DNA from: Conexibacter arvalis
Lineage (GTDB): Bacteria > Actinomycetota > Thermoleophilia > Solirubrobacterales > Solirubrobacteraceae
Reading direction: 5' to 3'
DNA: 64,000 bases
Assembly: GCF_014199525.1 (NCBI RefSeq)
Contig: NZ_JACHNU010000004.1
Location: forward strand, 1 to 64,000
Shown here one piece after another: positions 7,267 through 15,641 of this stretch. The position numbers were made by a program, and so were the translations under genes. A model generated the notes under the pieces. It had not been told where the DNA came from. It saw nothing but the letters and a program-made list of their open reading frames with translations, and ran no database searches. Positions within the stretch are counted from its first letter, which is position 1. Every line of letters begins with the position of its first letter.

Positions 7267-8547
7267 ATGCGACAGCGTCGTTTCGGGACCCCTGAGCTGG
7301 CCGTCGTCGCCGTGCTCGCGCTGCTCGTCGCCGGTGCCCTGCTGCTCGGCGGCGGGAAGGCGGAGCCGACGCGGACCGTCGTCAGCCCGGAGCGCCTGGC
7401 GCGCGTCGAGCGCGGCGTCGAGCAGATCCGCGGCCTGCGCTTCAAGCGGCCGGTCAGCGTCGAGGTGATGACGGCCGACGAGGCGCGCGCCTACGCGGAG
7501 CGGGAGACCGACGGTGACGCGCGACAGGCGGTCGCGACCGGGGGCGAGCTGATGATGCTGCTCGGGCTCGTCGAGCCCGGCTACGACTTCGACTCGCTCG
7601 CGGCCGACCTCTTCGGCGAGCAGGTCGCCGGCTTCTACGACCCGGTGGAGGAGCGGCTCGTGCTCGTCGAGGGGGTCGGGATCGACGACGGGACGCTCGC
7701 GCACGAGCTGACCCACGCGCTCGAGGACCAGCACTACGACCTCGAGCGCCTCGGCGATGCCGACGGCGTCGTCTACGACGGCGACGGCGCCGTCGGCGAG
7801 TCGGGCCTGGTCGAGGGGACGGCGATGCTGGTGATGACGCGCTACCTCGAGCGCAATCCCGGTGCGGTGTCGTTCGGCGAGGCGTTCGGGCAGCTGCTGA
7901 GCGCGAGCGCCGCGAGACCGCTGCCGGAGGCGATCATGCGCTCGCTGACCTTCCCGTACCTCGCCGGCGAGCGGTTCGTCCGGCGGCTGTACGGGACGAC
8001 CGGCGACTGGAGACTGGTCGACGTCGCCCTGCGCGACCGCCCGCCGGCCTCCTCGGCGGAGCTGCTCGACGCCGACCGCTGGCTGCGCGCCGTCCGTCCC
8101 GAGCGCGTGCCGGTCCCGGCCGCCGACGCGCCGGGCGCCGGTTGGCGCCGCATCTCCCAGTCGACCTTCGGCGAGAACGATCTGCGCGAGCTGCTGCGCG
8201 ACCCGCTCGACGAGCGCCCCGCGGGGCGACTCGCCGCCGGCTGGGCCGGCGGGACGGTCGTGCTGTGGCGCCGCGGGCCCCTGCCGGCGGCCGACTGCGC
8301 CGCGCCGTGCCGCGCCCGCGACGCCCTCGCGCTGCGCCTGCGGCTCGACTCGGCGCGTGCGGCGCGCCGGCTGCGTTCGGCGTTGGAGACGTGGATCGCG
8401 GTGACGCTCGACGGCGCCGGTGTCGACGCCGACGAGGTGATCTCCCGTGTCGGCCAGGACGGCCTCGTGCAGGTCGGCGGCAGCGGCCGCGAGGTCCGCG
8501 TCGCGATGGCGCCCGACGCGGCCGTGCTGGAGCGGCTGCTGCGCTGA
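7267..8547 (+). CDS. Membrane-anchored protein with HEXXH metallopeptidase motif
   Basis: This 426-residue protein has an N-terminal signal anchor (hydrophobic residues about 10-28), so most of it should be extracytoplasmic. A zinc-type HELTH motif occurs in TLAHELTHALEDQHYDL near residues 143-160. A downstream glutamate in GLVEGTAMLV could be the third ligand, as in gluzincin-like families. I do not recognise a named family. There is no ribosome site. TACGCT at 7255-7260 sits 6 bases before the ATG, suggesting a leaderless mRNA and supporting this start over the long open frame upstream. Peptidase activity is inferred. Confidence 0.75.
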   Translation: MRQRRFGTPELAVVAVLALLVAGALLLGGGKAEPTRTVVSPERLARVERGVEQIRGLRFKRPVSVEVMTADEARAYAERETDGDARQAVATGGELMMLLGLVEPGYDFDSLAADLFGEQVAGFYDPVEERLVLVEGVGIDDGTLAHELTHALEDQHYDLERLGDADGVVYDGDGAVGESGLVEGTAMLVMTRYLERNPGAVSFGEAFGQLLSASAARPLPEAIMRSLTFPYLAGERFVRRLYGTTGDWRLVDVALRDRPPASSAELLDADRWLRAVRPERVPVPAADAPGAGWRRISQSTFGENDLRELLRDPLDERPAGRLAAGWAGGTVVLWRRGPLPAADCAAPCRARDALALRLRLDSARAARRLRSALETWIAVTLDGAGVDADEVISRVGQDGLVQVGGSGREVRVAMAPDAAVLERLLR

Positions 8548-8615
8548 GGCTGGAGGCGATCTGGCGGGTTCGCCTCCACCGCGGCGCACGGCTCTGGTAG
8601 CGTCGACTCCGCAGC

Positions 8616-8689
<74 letters not shown>

Positions 8690-8693
8690 TCTC

Positions 8694-8720
8694 GAGAAGC
8701 CCCGCGCCGCGGGGCTTCTC
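8694..8720 (+). terminator. Terminator of tRNA-Met
   Basis: A perfect 12-bp stem (8694-8705 with 8709-8720) with a 3-base loop is followed by GCTTTG. It starts five bases after the tRNA. Confidence 0.85.
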
Positions 8721-8820
8721 GCTTTGCCGCCCGGCGCTGCCCGCTTACGAGCGCCCTGGCGCTCCGCCGCGCCAACTAGGATGGCCGGAACGTCGCGAAG
8801 GACCGAACGGAGGCCGGTGC

Positions 8821-11511
8821 ATGACGGCTCGCTGGACCATATTCCGCTGTTCGGCGCGACTCACGCTCGCAGCGGCCGCCGTGCTGCTCGCGGGCGTCGG
8901 CGCCGTCGCGCCGGCGGCCGCCGCACCGCCGCCGCGCGACGTCGGCACGACGCGCGCGATCAGCGCACAGTGGTTCGAGAGCTACGCCGGCCAGTTCCTC
9001 GTCGTCAAGGCGCGCGACACCGCGGCGACCGAGCTGTCGGCGGAGTGGTTCGCTGATGGTGTCGAGGCGCCGCAGGGGACGGCGGCGCTCGTGCGCAGCG
9101 AGGACGGCGGCGTCTACCTCCACGACAGCGTGCTCGTCCCGGTCGCCGGCCGGCCCGACCACGTCGTCGTCAGACGCGACGCCGACAACTGGAGCCGCAT
9201 CGCGGTGACCGATTGGGCGACGCCGTCGCCGGCGCCCCCGCCGGGCTACCGGTCCGACTTCCAGACCGGCTACCTCGATCCCGACGACGCGGCCGATCGG
9301 GTCGCGGACCTCGCGAGCGAGTTCCCGAGCATCGCGGAGCGCCTGACGCTGCCGATGCAGACGGACGGCTACCAGCGCCGCTCGCAGATGATCCTTGGCA
9401 CCGACCCGAACGGGACGCTCGCTGCGGTCAGCGCGGCCGACGCCGCTCGGGCGGTCGTGCTGACCTCCGTCGCGGTCGGCCAGTCCGGCGGCGACGACGT
9501 CAGCGTGCGGCTCCTGCATCCCGCGGCCGCGAACGCGCCGCTGTCGGTGAGCACCGCCGGCGACGCGATCACCGTCTCGCTCGCGACCGACGGCGCCGGA
9601 GCCGTCACGAGCACGGCGGCGCAGGTGACCGGGCTGCTCAACGCCTCAGGGAGCGCGGCCGCGCTCGTGAGCGCCGCCACCTACCGCGGCAACGCCGGTG
9701 CCGGGATCGTCGCGCCGACGTCCGGCTTCGTCGCGCTGACGGACGCGCTCCACGCGCCGGCGACGGTGGCGCGCGGCCCCCGGCAGATGGCCGCCCTGCG
9801 GATCGGCGGCGTCCGCGACGGCTCGCGGCCCGGCGTCCTGGTGACCGCCGGGTTCGGCGGCGACGAGCGGGTGACGCCGCTCGTCGCGCTCGAGCTCGCG
9901 GAGCGGCTGCTGCGCAACTACGGGACGGACGCGGAGACGACCGCGCTCGTCGATGCGCTCGACATCTTCATCGTGCCCGCCGCCAACCCGGACGGCGCGC
10001 TCTACTCCTTCTACGACAGCACCGGGCAACGCCGCAACATGCGCTCGCACTGCGCGCCCGGCGGCCTGACCGACCCCGCCGCGCGCGGCCAGTGGGGCGT
10101 CGCGATCGACCGCAACTTCACGGTCGGGTCGCTCTTCGACGGCTTCGCGGGCGCGGCGACCAGCTGCACGAGCGACCTGTTCTCGGGCCCCTTCGAGGCC
10201 TCCGAGCCCGAGACCCGCAACCTGCTGTGGCTGCTCTCGACGTTCCCGAACATCCGCTTCGCCGCGGACGTGCGCGCCTCCGGCGGCACCGTGACGTGGT
10301 CGCCGGGAGCGTACGCGTCCTCCGGGCGCGTGACGCTGCCGCGGCCGCCTTGGCTGACGCAGCGGTATCTCGACGACCTCGCCGGCAGGATCGCGTCCCG
10401 CGTCGCGCGCTCGCGCGGCACGGCGCTCGTGCCGACCGACGTCGGCGCGGCGACGGAGGTGCTCGGCTCGCGCGCCGGCAACCTGGTCGACGAGGCCCAC
10501 TACGCCCACGGGGTGCTCGCGCTCGGGATCGAGGTCGGCGTCGACCGCATGGACGCCTCCGGCAGGCGCACGCCGGTCGGCCGGATCCCCGCCTTCACGA
10601 CGGAGGGCGGCCCGCAGGCGCAGGAGTTCGCCGACGGCCTCATCGCCGTGCTCGAGGCGGCGCGCGCCTATGCGGACGACACGGCGCCGCCGGACGTCAC
10701 GACCACGCCCGGCCCGCACAGCTCGCCCGACCCGATCGAGGTGCGCTTCCGCTCCGACGAGCCGGCGGCGATCCACTACACGCTCGACGGCTCGACGCCG
10801 ACGCTCGCCTCGCCGCAGTACGCCCCGACCGGGCCGTTCGATCCGGTCGCGCCGCTGCGCATCGACTCGTCGACGACGCTCAAGTGGATCGCGGTCGACA
10901 TCCGCGGCAACGTCTCCGCGGTTCGCAGCGCCACGTACGAGCTGCGCGGCCGCGACACCCCGCCGGAGAGCCCGCCGGTCGAGTCGCCGCCGGCCGATCC
11001 GCCGCACGTCGACCCGCCGCTCGAGCCGTTCCGGGCGCCGCTCGCGATCGCCGCGCTCGAGCCGAGCGCGCGCTGCGTCGGCTCGCGACGCGGAGCCGCA
11101 CGCGACGTCCGCGTCCGCGTCACGCTCAGCGAGCCGGCGCGCGTCACGCTGCGCCTGCAGCGCCGCGTGCCGCCGGGGCGGCTCTTCCGCTTCTGCCCGC
11201 GACCGGGGCCCGCGAGCGGCCCCGCCCGCTACGTGAACCGCATCCCGACCGGCTCGCCGAGACCGCAGCGACGGTCGAGACGCGCCGGCAGAGCACCGCG
11301 TGCGGTCGGGAGCGCGACGCGGCGAGGGCGGACGCGTACCGTCAGCCGGACGCTCTCGCGAGGAGCGGGCGAGCACCGCATCGCGCTGCTGCGCACGCTC
11401 CGCGCGGGCTCGCTCGCGCCCGGCCGCTACCGCGTGGTGCTCGAGGCGACGACCGCCGACGGGCGCCGCTCGAACCTGGCGATCGTCTACCTGCGCGTGC
11501 TCGCCCGCTGA
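8821..11511 (+). CDS. Secreted M14 carboxypeptidase-like protein lacking zinc ligands
   Basis: This 896-residue protein has a signal peptide (residues 1 to about 36, Ala-rich cleavage region). An N-terminal extension leads into an M14 carboxypeptidase domain (about 150-620) with recognisable NPDG (389-392), DRNF, ASEPET and GIEVG (E571) landmarks. The zinc motif HxxE reads G346-G-D-E349, and the third ligand histidine is R485. Two of three ligands are lost, so it is probably not an active metallopeptidase. A chitobiase C-terminal-like domain (IHYTLDGSTPT, about 625-700), a Pro-rich linker and a basic beta-rich C-terminal domain follow. A GGAGG site precedes the ATG. It probably binds peptides or glycans outside the cell. 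Confidence 0.82.
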   Translation: MTARWTIFRCSARLTLAAAAVLLAGVGAVAPAAAAPPPRDVGTTRAISAQWFESYAGQFLVVKARDTAATELSAEWFADGVEAPQGTAALVRSEDGGVYLHDSVLVPVAGRPDHVVVRRDADNWSRIAVTDWATPSPAPPPGYRSDFQTGYLDPDDAADRVADLASEFPSIAERLTLPMQTDGYQRRSQMILGTDPNGTLAAVSAADAARAVVLTSVAVGQSGGDDVSVRLLHPAAANAPLSVSTAGDAITVSLATDGAGAVTSTAAQVTGLLNASGSAAALVSAATYRGNAGAGIVAPTSGFVALTDALHAPATVARGPRQMAALRIGGVRDGSRPGVLVTAGFGGDERVTPLVALELAERLLRNYGTDAETTALVDALDIFIVPAANPDGALYSFYDSTGQRRNMRSHCAPGGLTDPAARGQWGVAIDRNFTVGSLFDGFAGAATSCTSDLFSGPFEASEPETRNLLWLLSTFPNIRFAADVRASGGTVTWSPGAYASSGRVTLPRPPWLTQRYLDDLAGRIASRVARSRGTALVPTDVGAATEVLGSRAGNLVDEAHYAHGVLALGIEVGVDRMDASGRRTPVGRIPAFTTEGGPQAQEFADGLIAVLEAARAYADDTAPPDVTTTPGPHSSPDPIEVRFRSDEPAAIHYTLDGSTPTLASPQYAPTGPFDPVAPLRIDSSTTLKWIAVDIRGNVSAVRSATYELRGRDTPPESPPVESPPADPPHVDPPLEPFRAPLAIAALEPSARCVGSRRGAARDVRVRVTLSEPARVTLRLQRRVPPGRLFRFCPRPGPASGPARYVNRIPTGSPRPQRRSRRAGRAPRAVGSATRRGRTRTVSRTLSRGAGEHRIALLRTLRAGSLAPGRYRVVLEATTADGRRSNLAIVYLRVLAR

Positions 11512-11605
11512 TCGGAGCGGGCACGCCTCCACCGCCGCGCCGGCCCGTGCGACGGTCGGGCGCACGCCGTGCCGGCGAAGGTTCGCCGCGCCGCGTCGGC
11601 GCCGC

Positions 11606-12358
11606 TCAGGAGTCGCCGTCGCCGGCGGGCGCCGACTCGGCGCGCTCCTGCGCCTTGCGCGCCTCGTTGGCCCGCACGGCCTCCGCGGCCGCCTCGTGGC
11701 CGACGAACGGCACCAGCGCGCAGTAGACGAGCTCGGGGAGCATCTCGAGCAGCTCGCCGGCCGCGTCGCGCAGCAGGCGCGTGTAGATGATCTCGTAGAT
11801 GCCGCCGACGACTATGTCGGCCGCGAGCTCGGGCACGACCACGCCGTTGGGCGCCTCGGCGCGGCCGGGCTCGAGGAACTCGACGAAGACGCGCATCGCG
11901 GCGTCGCGCCGGCCGCGCGCCTCCGGGCCGGCGGCGACGACCTCGACGATGCACATGCGCGCGAAGGCGGGCTCGTCGACGAGGTACTGGATGAACGCCT
12001 CCAGGCCCTCGTAGACCCTCCGCGTCCACTCGCTGCCGCCGCCCTCGTACGCCTTCCCGACGCCGGCGAGCATCTGCTCGACGACGGTGTCGTAGGCGGC
12101 GAGGAAGCACTCCTCCTTGTCGGTGAAGTGCTCGTAGAAGGTGCGGCGCGAGAGGCGCGCGCGGGCGATGATGTCGGCAACGGTGGTGGTCGCGTACCCC
12201 TGCTCGGCGACCGCCTCCGCCACGGCCAGCAGCATCCGTTCGCGCTGATTGTGGACGATGAACCGCCGAGGCAGGCCGTGACGGCCGCGCGGCAGGCGTT
12301 GAGGAGACCGATCCGATCCTGCGGGCACCTGGCGACCATAGACACGCTCAGAAAACAT
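11606..12358 (-). CDS. TetR-family regulator (paralog 1)
   Basis: This 250-residue protein has an N-terminal TetR helix-turn-helix (TTTVADIIARARLSRRTFYEHF, about 58-79) and an all-helical ligand-binding C-domain. An N-terminal extension containing GRHGLPRRF is shared with the paralog at 21332-22042. The segment CIVEVVAAGPEARGRRDAAMR recurs in all four TetR proteins of this window, so they are close paralogs. It lies 15 bases behind the next TetR gene on the same strand and may be co-transcribed with it. The ligand and targets are unknown. Confidence 0.88.
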   Translation of the reverse strand: MFSERVYGRQVPAGSDRSPQRLPRGRHGLPRRFIVHNQRERMLLAVAEAVAEQGYATTTVADIIARARLSRRTFYEHFTDKEECFLAAYDTVVEQMLAGVGKAYEGGGSEWTRRVYEGLEAFIQYLVDEPAFARMCIVEVVAAGPEARGRRDAAMRVFVEFLEPGRAEAPNGVVVPELAADIVVGGIYEIIYTRLLRDAAGELLEMLPELVYCALVPFVGHEAAAEAVRANEARKAQERAESAPAGDGDS

Positions 12359-12373
12359 CTATGTCCTCGCTGA

Positions 12374-13075
12374 TCATCCGGGTTCCGGTGCTATTTGCAG
12401 TCCCTCGCGCGGCGCGCCGATCCGGCGTGCGACGCCGGCTCGGACGGCGGTCGCGCGGGCGACGCCCAGGTACGGGGCGAGCCACACGTACATGATGTCG
12501 GGCAGAAGCTGGGGGAGACGAGCGGTGTCGCGTTCGAGGATCCGCGCGTAGATCACCTCGTAGATGCCGCCCACGACGACCTCGGTCATCAGCGGCGGCA
12601 CGTCGGCGGCGGCGTCGTCGACGCGCCCCTGCTCGAGGAAGAGCGCGAACCGCCGCATCGCGTCGTCGCGCCGCGCGAGCGCGCGGGGACCGGCGGCGAG
12701 CACCTCGACGACGCACAGCCAGGCCAGATCGGGCTCCGCGGCCGCGAAGCCGAGGAAGGCGGCGAAGCCGGCCTCGAACGCCTCCTGCCGCGTGCGCTCC
12801 GCGTCAGCCGCGGCGCGCACACGCGCGACGACGCGGTCGACGGCCGCGTCGTAGGCCGCGAGGAAGCACTCCTCCTTGTTGGCGAAGTGCTCGTAGAAGC
12901 TGTTGCGCGAGACGCCGGCGGCCGCGACGACCTTGCTGACCGACGCGGCGCCGTAGCCCTCCTCGCTGACGACGTGGGCCATCGCGGCGATCAGGCGGTC
13001 GCGCCGGGTGCGCACCGGAAAGGCGGCCGTCACGGTCGATGGCGCCGGAGCCAGGTCGATCTGCTGCTGCCCCAC
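12374..13075 (-). CDS. TetR-family regulator (paralog 2)
   Basis: This 233-residue protein has a helix-turn-helix at about residues 45-70 (AASVSKVVAAAGVSRNSFYEHF). Its C-domain carries the family-wide VVEVLAAGPRALARRDDAMR segment. The GTG start at 13075 is fixed by TAGTGT six bases upstream on the minus strand, with TTGTCA 17 bases further. This strong promoter implies a leaderless mRNA. The promoter is back-to-back with a strong plus-strand promoter that drives a non-coding region, so this regulator may control that transcript. Confidence 0.88.
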   Translation of the reverse strand: MGQQQIDLAPAPSTVTAAFPVRTRRDRLIAAMAHVVSEEGYGAASVSKVVAAAGVSRNSFYEHFANKEECFLAAYDAAVDRVVARVRAAADAERTRQEAFEAGFAAFLGFAAAEPDLAWLCVVEVLAAGPRALARRDDAMRRFALFLEQGRVDDAAADVPPLMTEVVVGGIYEVIYARILERDTARLPQLLPDIMYVWLAPYLGVARATAVRAGVARRIGAPREGLQIAPEPG

Positions 13076-13081
13076 GCAGCG

Positions 13082-13110
13082 ACACTAGCCGCTGAGAAGC
13101 CCGTTGACAA
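13082..13110 (-). promoter_or_regulatory. Promoter of TetR paralog 2 (leaderless)
   Basis: On the minus strand, TTGTCA (13105-13110), a 17-base spacer and TAGTGT (13082-13087) form a near-consensus housekeeping promoter. The GTG start follows after 6 bases. Confidence 0.75.
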
Positions 13111-13133
13111 CAGAAGACGGACACGTTTATAGT
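13104..13133 (+). promoter_or_regulatory. Strong plus-strand promoter sharing its -35 with the TetR promoter
   Basis: TTGACA (13104-13109), an 18-base spacer and TATAGT (13128-13133) form the best consensus promoter in the window. Its -35 lies in the palindrome GTTGACAAC, which is also the -35 of the opposing TetR promoter. Transcription should start near 13140, where no convincing protein gene begins. Confidence 0.8.
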
Positions 13134-13139
13134 TTTTAT

Positions 13140-13432
13140 GCGCGAGGACGGCACGGGGCCGCGCAATCCGGCGGAATTGCTGGGCTTTCGTGGTGCTAGG
13201 GGACAGCGCCGAGAGCCCACCGGATCCGACCCGGACCGCCCTCGCGCGGCAGGACGACATGGTGTATCCGCGCGGCGGAGTCGTGCGGGCGGCTCACTGC
13301 TCGACGCCTCTCGTTCGAGCGTTGTCCGCCCGCAGGGTTCCCTCCCCCGGGAACACCCGGGCGCAGGGCTACGTGCCAGCCTTGCGCTCGACGCGGCCGG
13401 GGCGTGCGGATGGGATCCGCCCCGGCCGCGTC
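13140..13432 (+). ncRNA. Candidate structured non-coding RNA of about 290 nt
   Basis: The region starts at the predicted start site of a strong promoter and ends at a 15-bp terminator-like hairpin. No frame in between looks coding. It folds into ordered helices. Arms 13140-13147/13240-13247 enclose 13166-13171/13220-13225, then 13182-13186/13214-13218, then 13192-13197/13205-13210. Next come 13285-13292/13326-13333 with an inner 6-bp stem, 13337-13342/13349-13354 with a C-rich loop, and 13361-13368/13380-13387. I see no RNase P, tmRNA or SRP RNA signature. Some helices could be chance in GC-rich DNA. This is a prediction. Confidence 0.5.
13390..13432 (+). terminator. 15-bp hairpin ending the candidate RNA
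   Basis: Arms 13390-13404 and 13418-13432 are perfectly complementary around a 13-base loop. There is no long U-tract, as is common for GC-rich Actinobacteria. Confidence 0.6.
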
Positions 13433-13518
13433 ATCTTCCGCCTCGCCAGAGCGTCCGGTCCGGGCGCGCTCGCGCCGCGCACCCGCCCGCGAACCGCCCC
13501 CGCCGATCGCGAACGCGA

Positions 13519-13544
13519 AACGGCACGGCGTTCGCCGTGCCGTT
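13519..13544 (-). terminator. Terminator downstream of the CBS gene
   Basis: Arms 13519-13528 and 13535-13544 form a 10-11-bp stem with a small loop. On the minus strand a GTTT run ends the stem. It lies 30 bases past the CBS stop codon. Confidence 0.7.
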
Positions 13545-13573
13545 GCACCGTCGTCGATCTCGACCGTGCGCGC

Positions 13574-13984
13574 TCAGAGACGCGCGAGGGCGGCGGCGCG
13601 GATCTCGGCGGGCTCGCCGATCCGTCCGTCGAGGTGGGTGCGACGGAGCATGCCGATCAGACGGCCCTCCTCCGTCACCGGAGCGCTGTCGAGGTCGCGC
13701 TCGATCATCGTCGTCCACGCCTCCGAGATCGGAGCGTTGGCGTCGACGACGGAGACGCCGTCGGCGAGCAGGCCGACGCGGATCGCGTCGGGGTCCCGCC
13801 GCTCGGCGACGATGCGGACGACGTCACGCTCGGACAGCATCCCGACGACGTTGCGGTCGTCGCCGCAGACCGGCAGCGCGTCGACGCCGAACGCGGCAAG
13901 CTTGCGCGCGCCCTCGAGCACGGTCTCGTACTCGCTGACGCACTCTCCGACTCCGGTCACGAACTCCCGTGCCGTCTTGCACAT
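13574..13984 (-). CDS. CBS-domain pair protein
   Basis: This 136-residue stand-alone protein consists of two CBS domains, about residues 10-65 and 73-128. Such pairs bind adenosine nucleotides and act as energy or redox sensors. The LPVCGDDRNVVGMLSERDV core of domain 1 and the SAPVTEEGRLIGMLRR core of domain 2 are typical. A strong TAGGAGGAG ribosome site lies about 6 bases before the ATG, so this mRNA has a leader. No partner enzyme is adjacent. Confidence 0.88.
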   Translation of the reverse strand: MCKTAREFVTGVGECVSEYETVLEGARKLAAFGVDALPVCGDDRNVVGMLSERDVVRIVAERRDPDAIRVGLLADGVSVVDANAPISEAWTTMIERDLDSAPVTEEGRLIGMLRRTHLDGRIGEPAEIRAAALARL

Positions 13985-14228
13985 ACTGCTCCTCCTAAGT
14001 TGCGCCCCCCAATCGGTTGCATTGCGTGCACGGCGTGCGACCGTCGCTGTGCGTGAAAGTCCCCGGTTCCACGCGCGGTCAGCTCGCCGTCGGCGGTTCG
14101 ATGGTAGACGCGACCTCCTCGGAGTCGGCGGATGGGATGCACATCAGCTTCTCAGCCTGGACGCGCGCGTTCAAGTGGCAACCGTCGCAAGCGCACCTCC
14201 GAACGGAGCGCTGGGGCCGCGCGGGGCG

Positions 14229-15296
14229 TCAGGGCTGGGGGCTGACGATCGTCAGCTCGGCGATCGCCGCCTGCTGCGTCTCCGGCGGCAGGGCGGTCAC
14301 CCACACCAGCACGTAGCGGAATCTCTGCCCGCCGAGCGAGAACGTCGTGTCCCTGCCCGCGCCCTCCTTGGAGCCAAGGTGGGTCCAACCGGTGCCGGTG
14401 ACCGATCTCGGCGGCCCGCTCTTGGCGCCGTAGAGCTCGAACGAGAGGCCGGGGGTGGTCGTCGAGACGATCGCCTTGGTCAATCTCTCCTGGCCGGCCA
14501 GGTCGACGACGAGGCCGGCCTGGGGCGCGGGCACCGCGGGATCGGGCGACAGCGGCGTCTTCCACGCCGTCCTTCTCGACCCGTCGACCGCGAGGCTGGG
14601 ATCGCCGGGGTCGACGCTGTCGCCGAGGTCGCCGTAGACCGACGTCGCCGCGGCGAGCGCGACGTTGGTCGGGTGCAGTCTCGGTCTCGGAGCTCTTCTT
14701 CTCGTTCTTCTGCCGGCGTCGGGGTCGTCCTCGACGCTCCCGTCGCCGTCGTCGCCCGTGTCGACGTCACCCGCGTCCTCGTCGGGCGGCGGCGGGTTCT
14801 CCGTCGAGGTGTCGATGTCGTCGGAGAGGTCCGGGATCGTGTCGTCGGGCGGCAGCCCGGCGTCGGGGGAGCCGCCGCCTCCTCCGCCGCTCCCGCCCGT
14901 GTCGGGCAGGTCGAAGTCGTCGGCGGTGTCGGGCAGCGTGTCGTCGGGCGGCGTGACGTCGGCAGGCGGCGGCATGGTGGCGTCGGCCGGCGGCGGCGTG
15001 ACCGGGGGAGGGGTCTGCGCGATCGTCGTCGGGGGCGGCGGCGGCTGCTTGCCGTCCTGCAGGAGCGTGAAGCCGGCGGCCGACGCGGCGCCGACCAGCA
15101 CCGTCAGCGTCGTCGCGATGCCGACGACCGGCCGCATCCCCGAGCGCTTCCTCTGCGGCAGCTCCGCGCCGCACTCCAGGCACCAGCGCTGGCCCGGCTC
15201 GGCCGGCGCCGAGCAGTTCGGGCAGAGATGCGCCGGAGCGGGCTCGCCGGTCGCGTCGGCGGGCTGCTCCGAGGGCGGCTCAGGCGCGGAGTCCAT
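14229..15296 (-). CDS. Zinc-ribbon membrane protein with discoidin-like C-domain
   Basis: This protein of about 355 residues starts with a disordered segment and a double-CxxC zinc ribbon (CPNC...CLEC, about 25-42). A basic stretch and one transmembrane helix follow (about 55-75), then a long Pro/Asp/Gly-rich spacer and a beta-sandwich C-domain (about 205-355). The C-domain reads like an F5/8 type C (discoidin) ligand-binding domain outside the membrane. TACCGT lies 7 bases before ATG 15296 on the minus strand, which favours this start over GTG 15305. The function is unknown, possibly envelope sensing or adhesion. Confidence 0.7.
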   Translation of the reverse strand: MDSAPEPPSEQPADATGEPAPAHLCPNCSAPAEPGQRWCLECGAELPQRKRSGMRPVVGIATTLTVLVGAASAAGFTLLQDGKQPPPPPTTIAQTPPPVTPPPADATMPPPADVTPPDDTLPDTADDFDLPDTGGSGGGGGGSPDAGLPPDDTIPDLSDDIDTSTENPPPPDEDAGDVDTGDDGDGSVEDDPDAGRRTRRRAPRPRLHPTNVALAAATSVYGDLGDSVDPGDPSLAVDGSRRTAWKTPLSPDPAVPAPQAGLVVDLAGQERLTKAIVSTTTPGLSFELYGAKSGPPRSVTGTGWTHLGSKEGAGRDTTFSLGGQRFRYVLVWVTALPPETQQAAIAELTIVSPQP

Positions 15297-15385
15297 CTCC
15301 GACACGGTACCCGATCGGATCTGCGTGCTCGCCGCAAGCGACCCCTCGGCGCGCCGCGGCCGAACGCTCCGATAAGCTCCTGCAC

Positions 15386-15547
15386 GTGCTCACTTTCGCC
15401 TCCGTCGCGACCGAGTTCACGGTCGCGCTGCTCATCACGTTCCTCGGCATCGGGGTCGTCGCCAACGTCCTGATCGGCTACGCCGTCGCGCAGGTCGTCG
15501 GTGAGCGCTCGCAGAACGCCGAGGTGCGCAACGCGAGCTTCGACTGA
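15386..15547 (+). CDS. Small single-pass membrane protein (53 aa)
   Basis: This short frame starts with GTG and has one strong transmembrane helix (about residues 12-38) with a charged C-terminal tail ending NASFD. TAAGCT at 15373-15378 sits exactly 7 bases before the GTG, matching the leaderless pattern here. A terminator follows at 15601. Promoter, hydrophobicity and terminator together argue for a real gene. It is divergent from the zinc-ribbon protein. The function is unknown. Confidence 0.6.
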   Translation: MLTFASVATEFTVALLITFLGIGVVANVLIGYAVAQVVGERSQNAEVRNASFD

Positions 15548-15600
15548 CCGCACGCCGGCGGCCCCTCCGTCGGCGACTGCTCGCATCGACGCTTCGCACG

Positions 15601-15623
15601 ACGGGCGCCGCGACGGCGCCCGT
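15601..15623. terminator. Bidirectional terminator
   Basis: A perfect 10-bp stem (15601-15610 with 15614-15623) and 3-base loop lies between the convergent ends of the small membrane protein and rmlC. Confidence 0.75.
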
Positions 15624-15641
15624 TCGCGTCTCCGGCCGCGC

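Noticed and set aside
4534-8547. A very long open frame on the plus strand spanning the GGDEF and SDR genes
   Set aside because: GC-rich DNA keeps stop codons rare. Only the last 426 codons, after ATG 7267, read as a real protein; the rest is an Arg/Ala-rich shadow of the GGDEF gene.
13337-13354. 6C RNA, because of a hairpin with a C-rich loop
   Set aside because: The class needs two hairpins with runs of at least six C. Only one stem with five C in its loop is present.
13138-14056. Plus-strand frames starting at 13138 and 13190 downstream of the strong promoter
   Set aside because: They run antisense through the well-supported CBS gene and have Arg/Pro-rich composition with no domain. The first 290 bases fit a structured RNA better.
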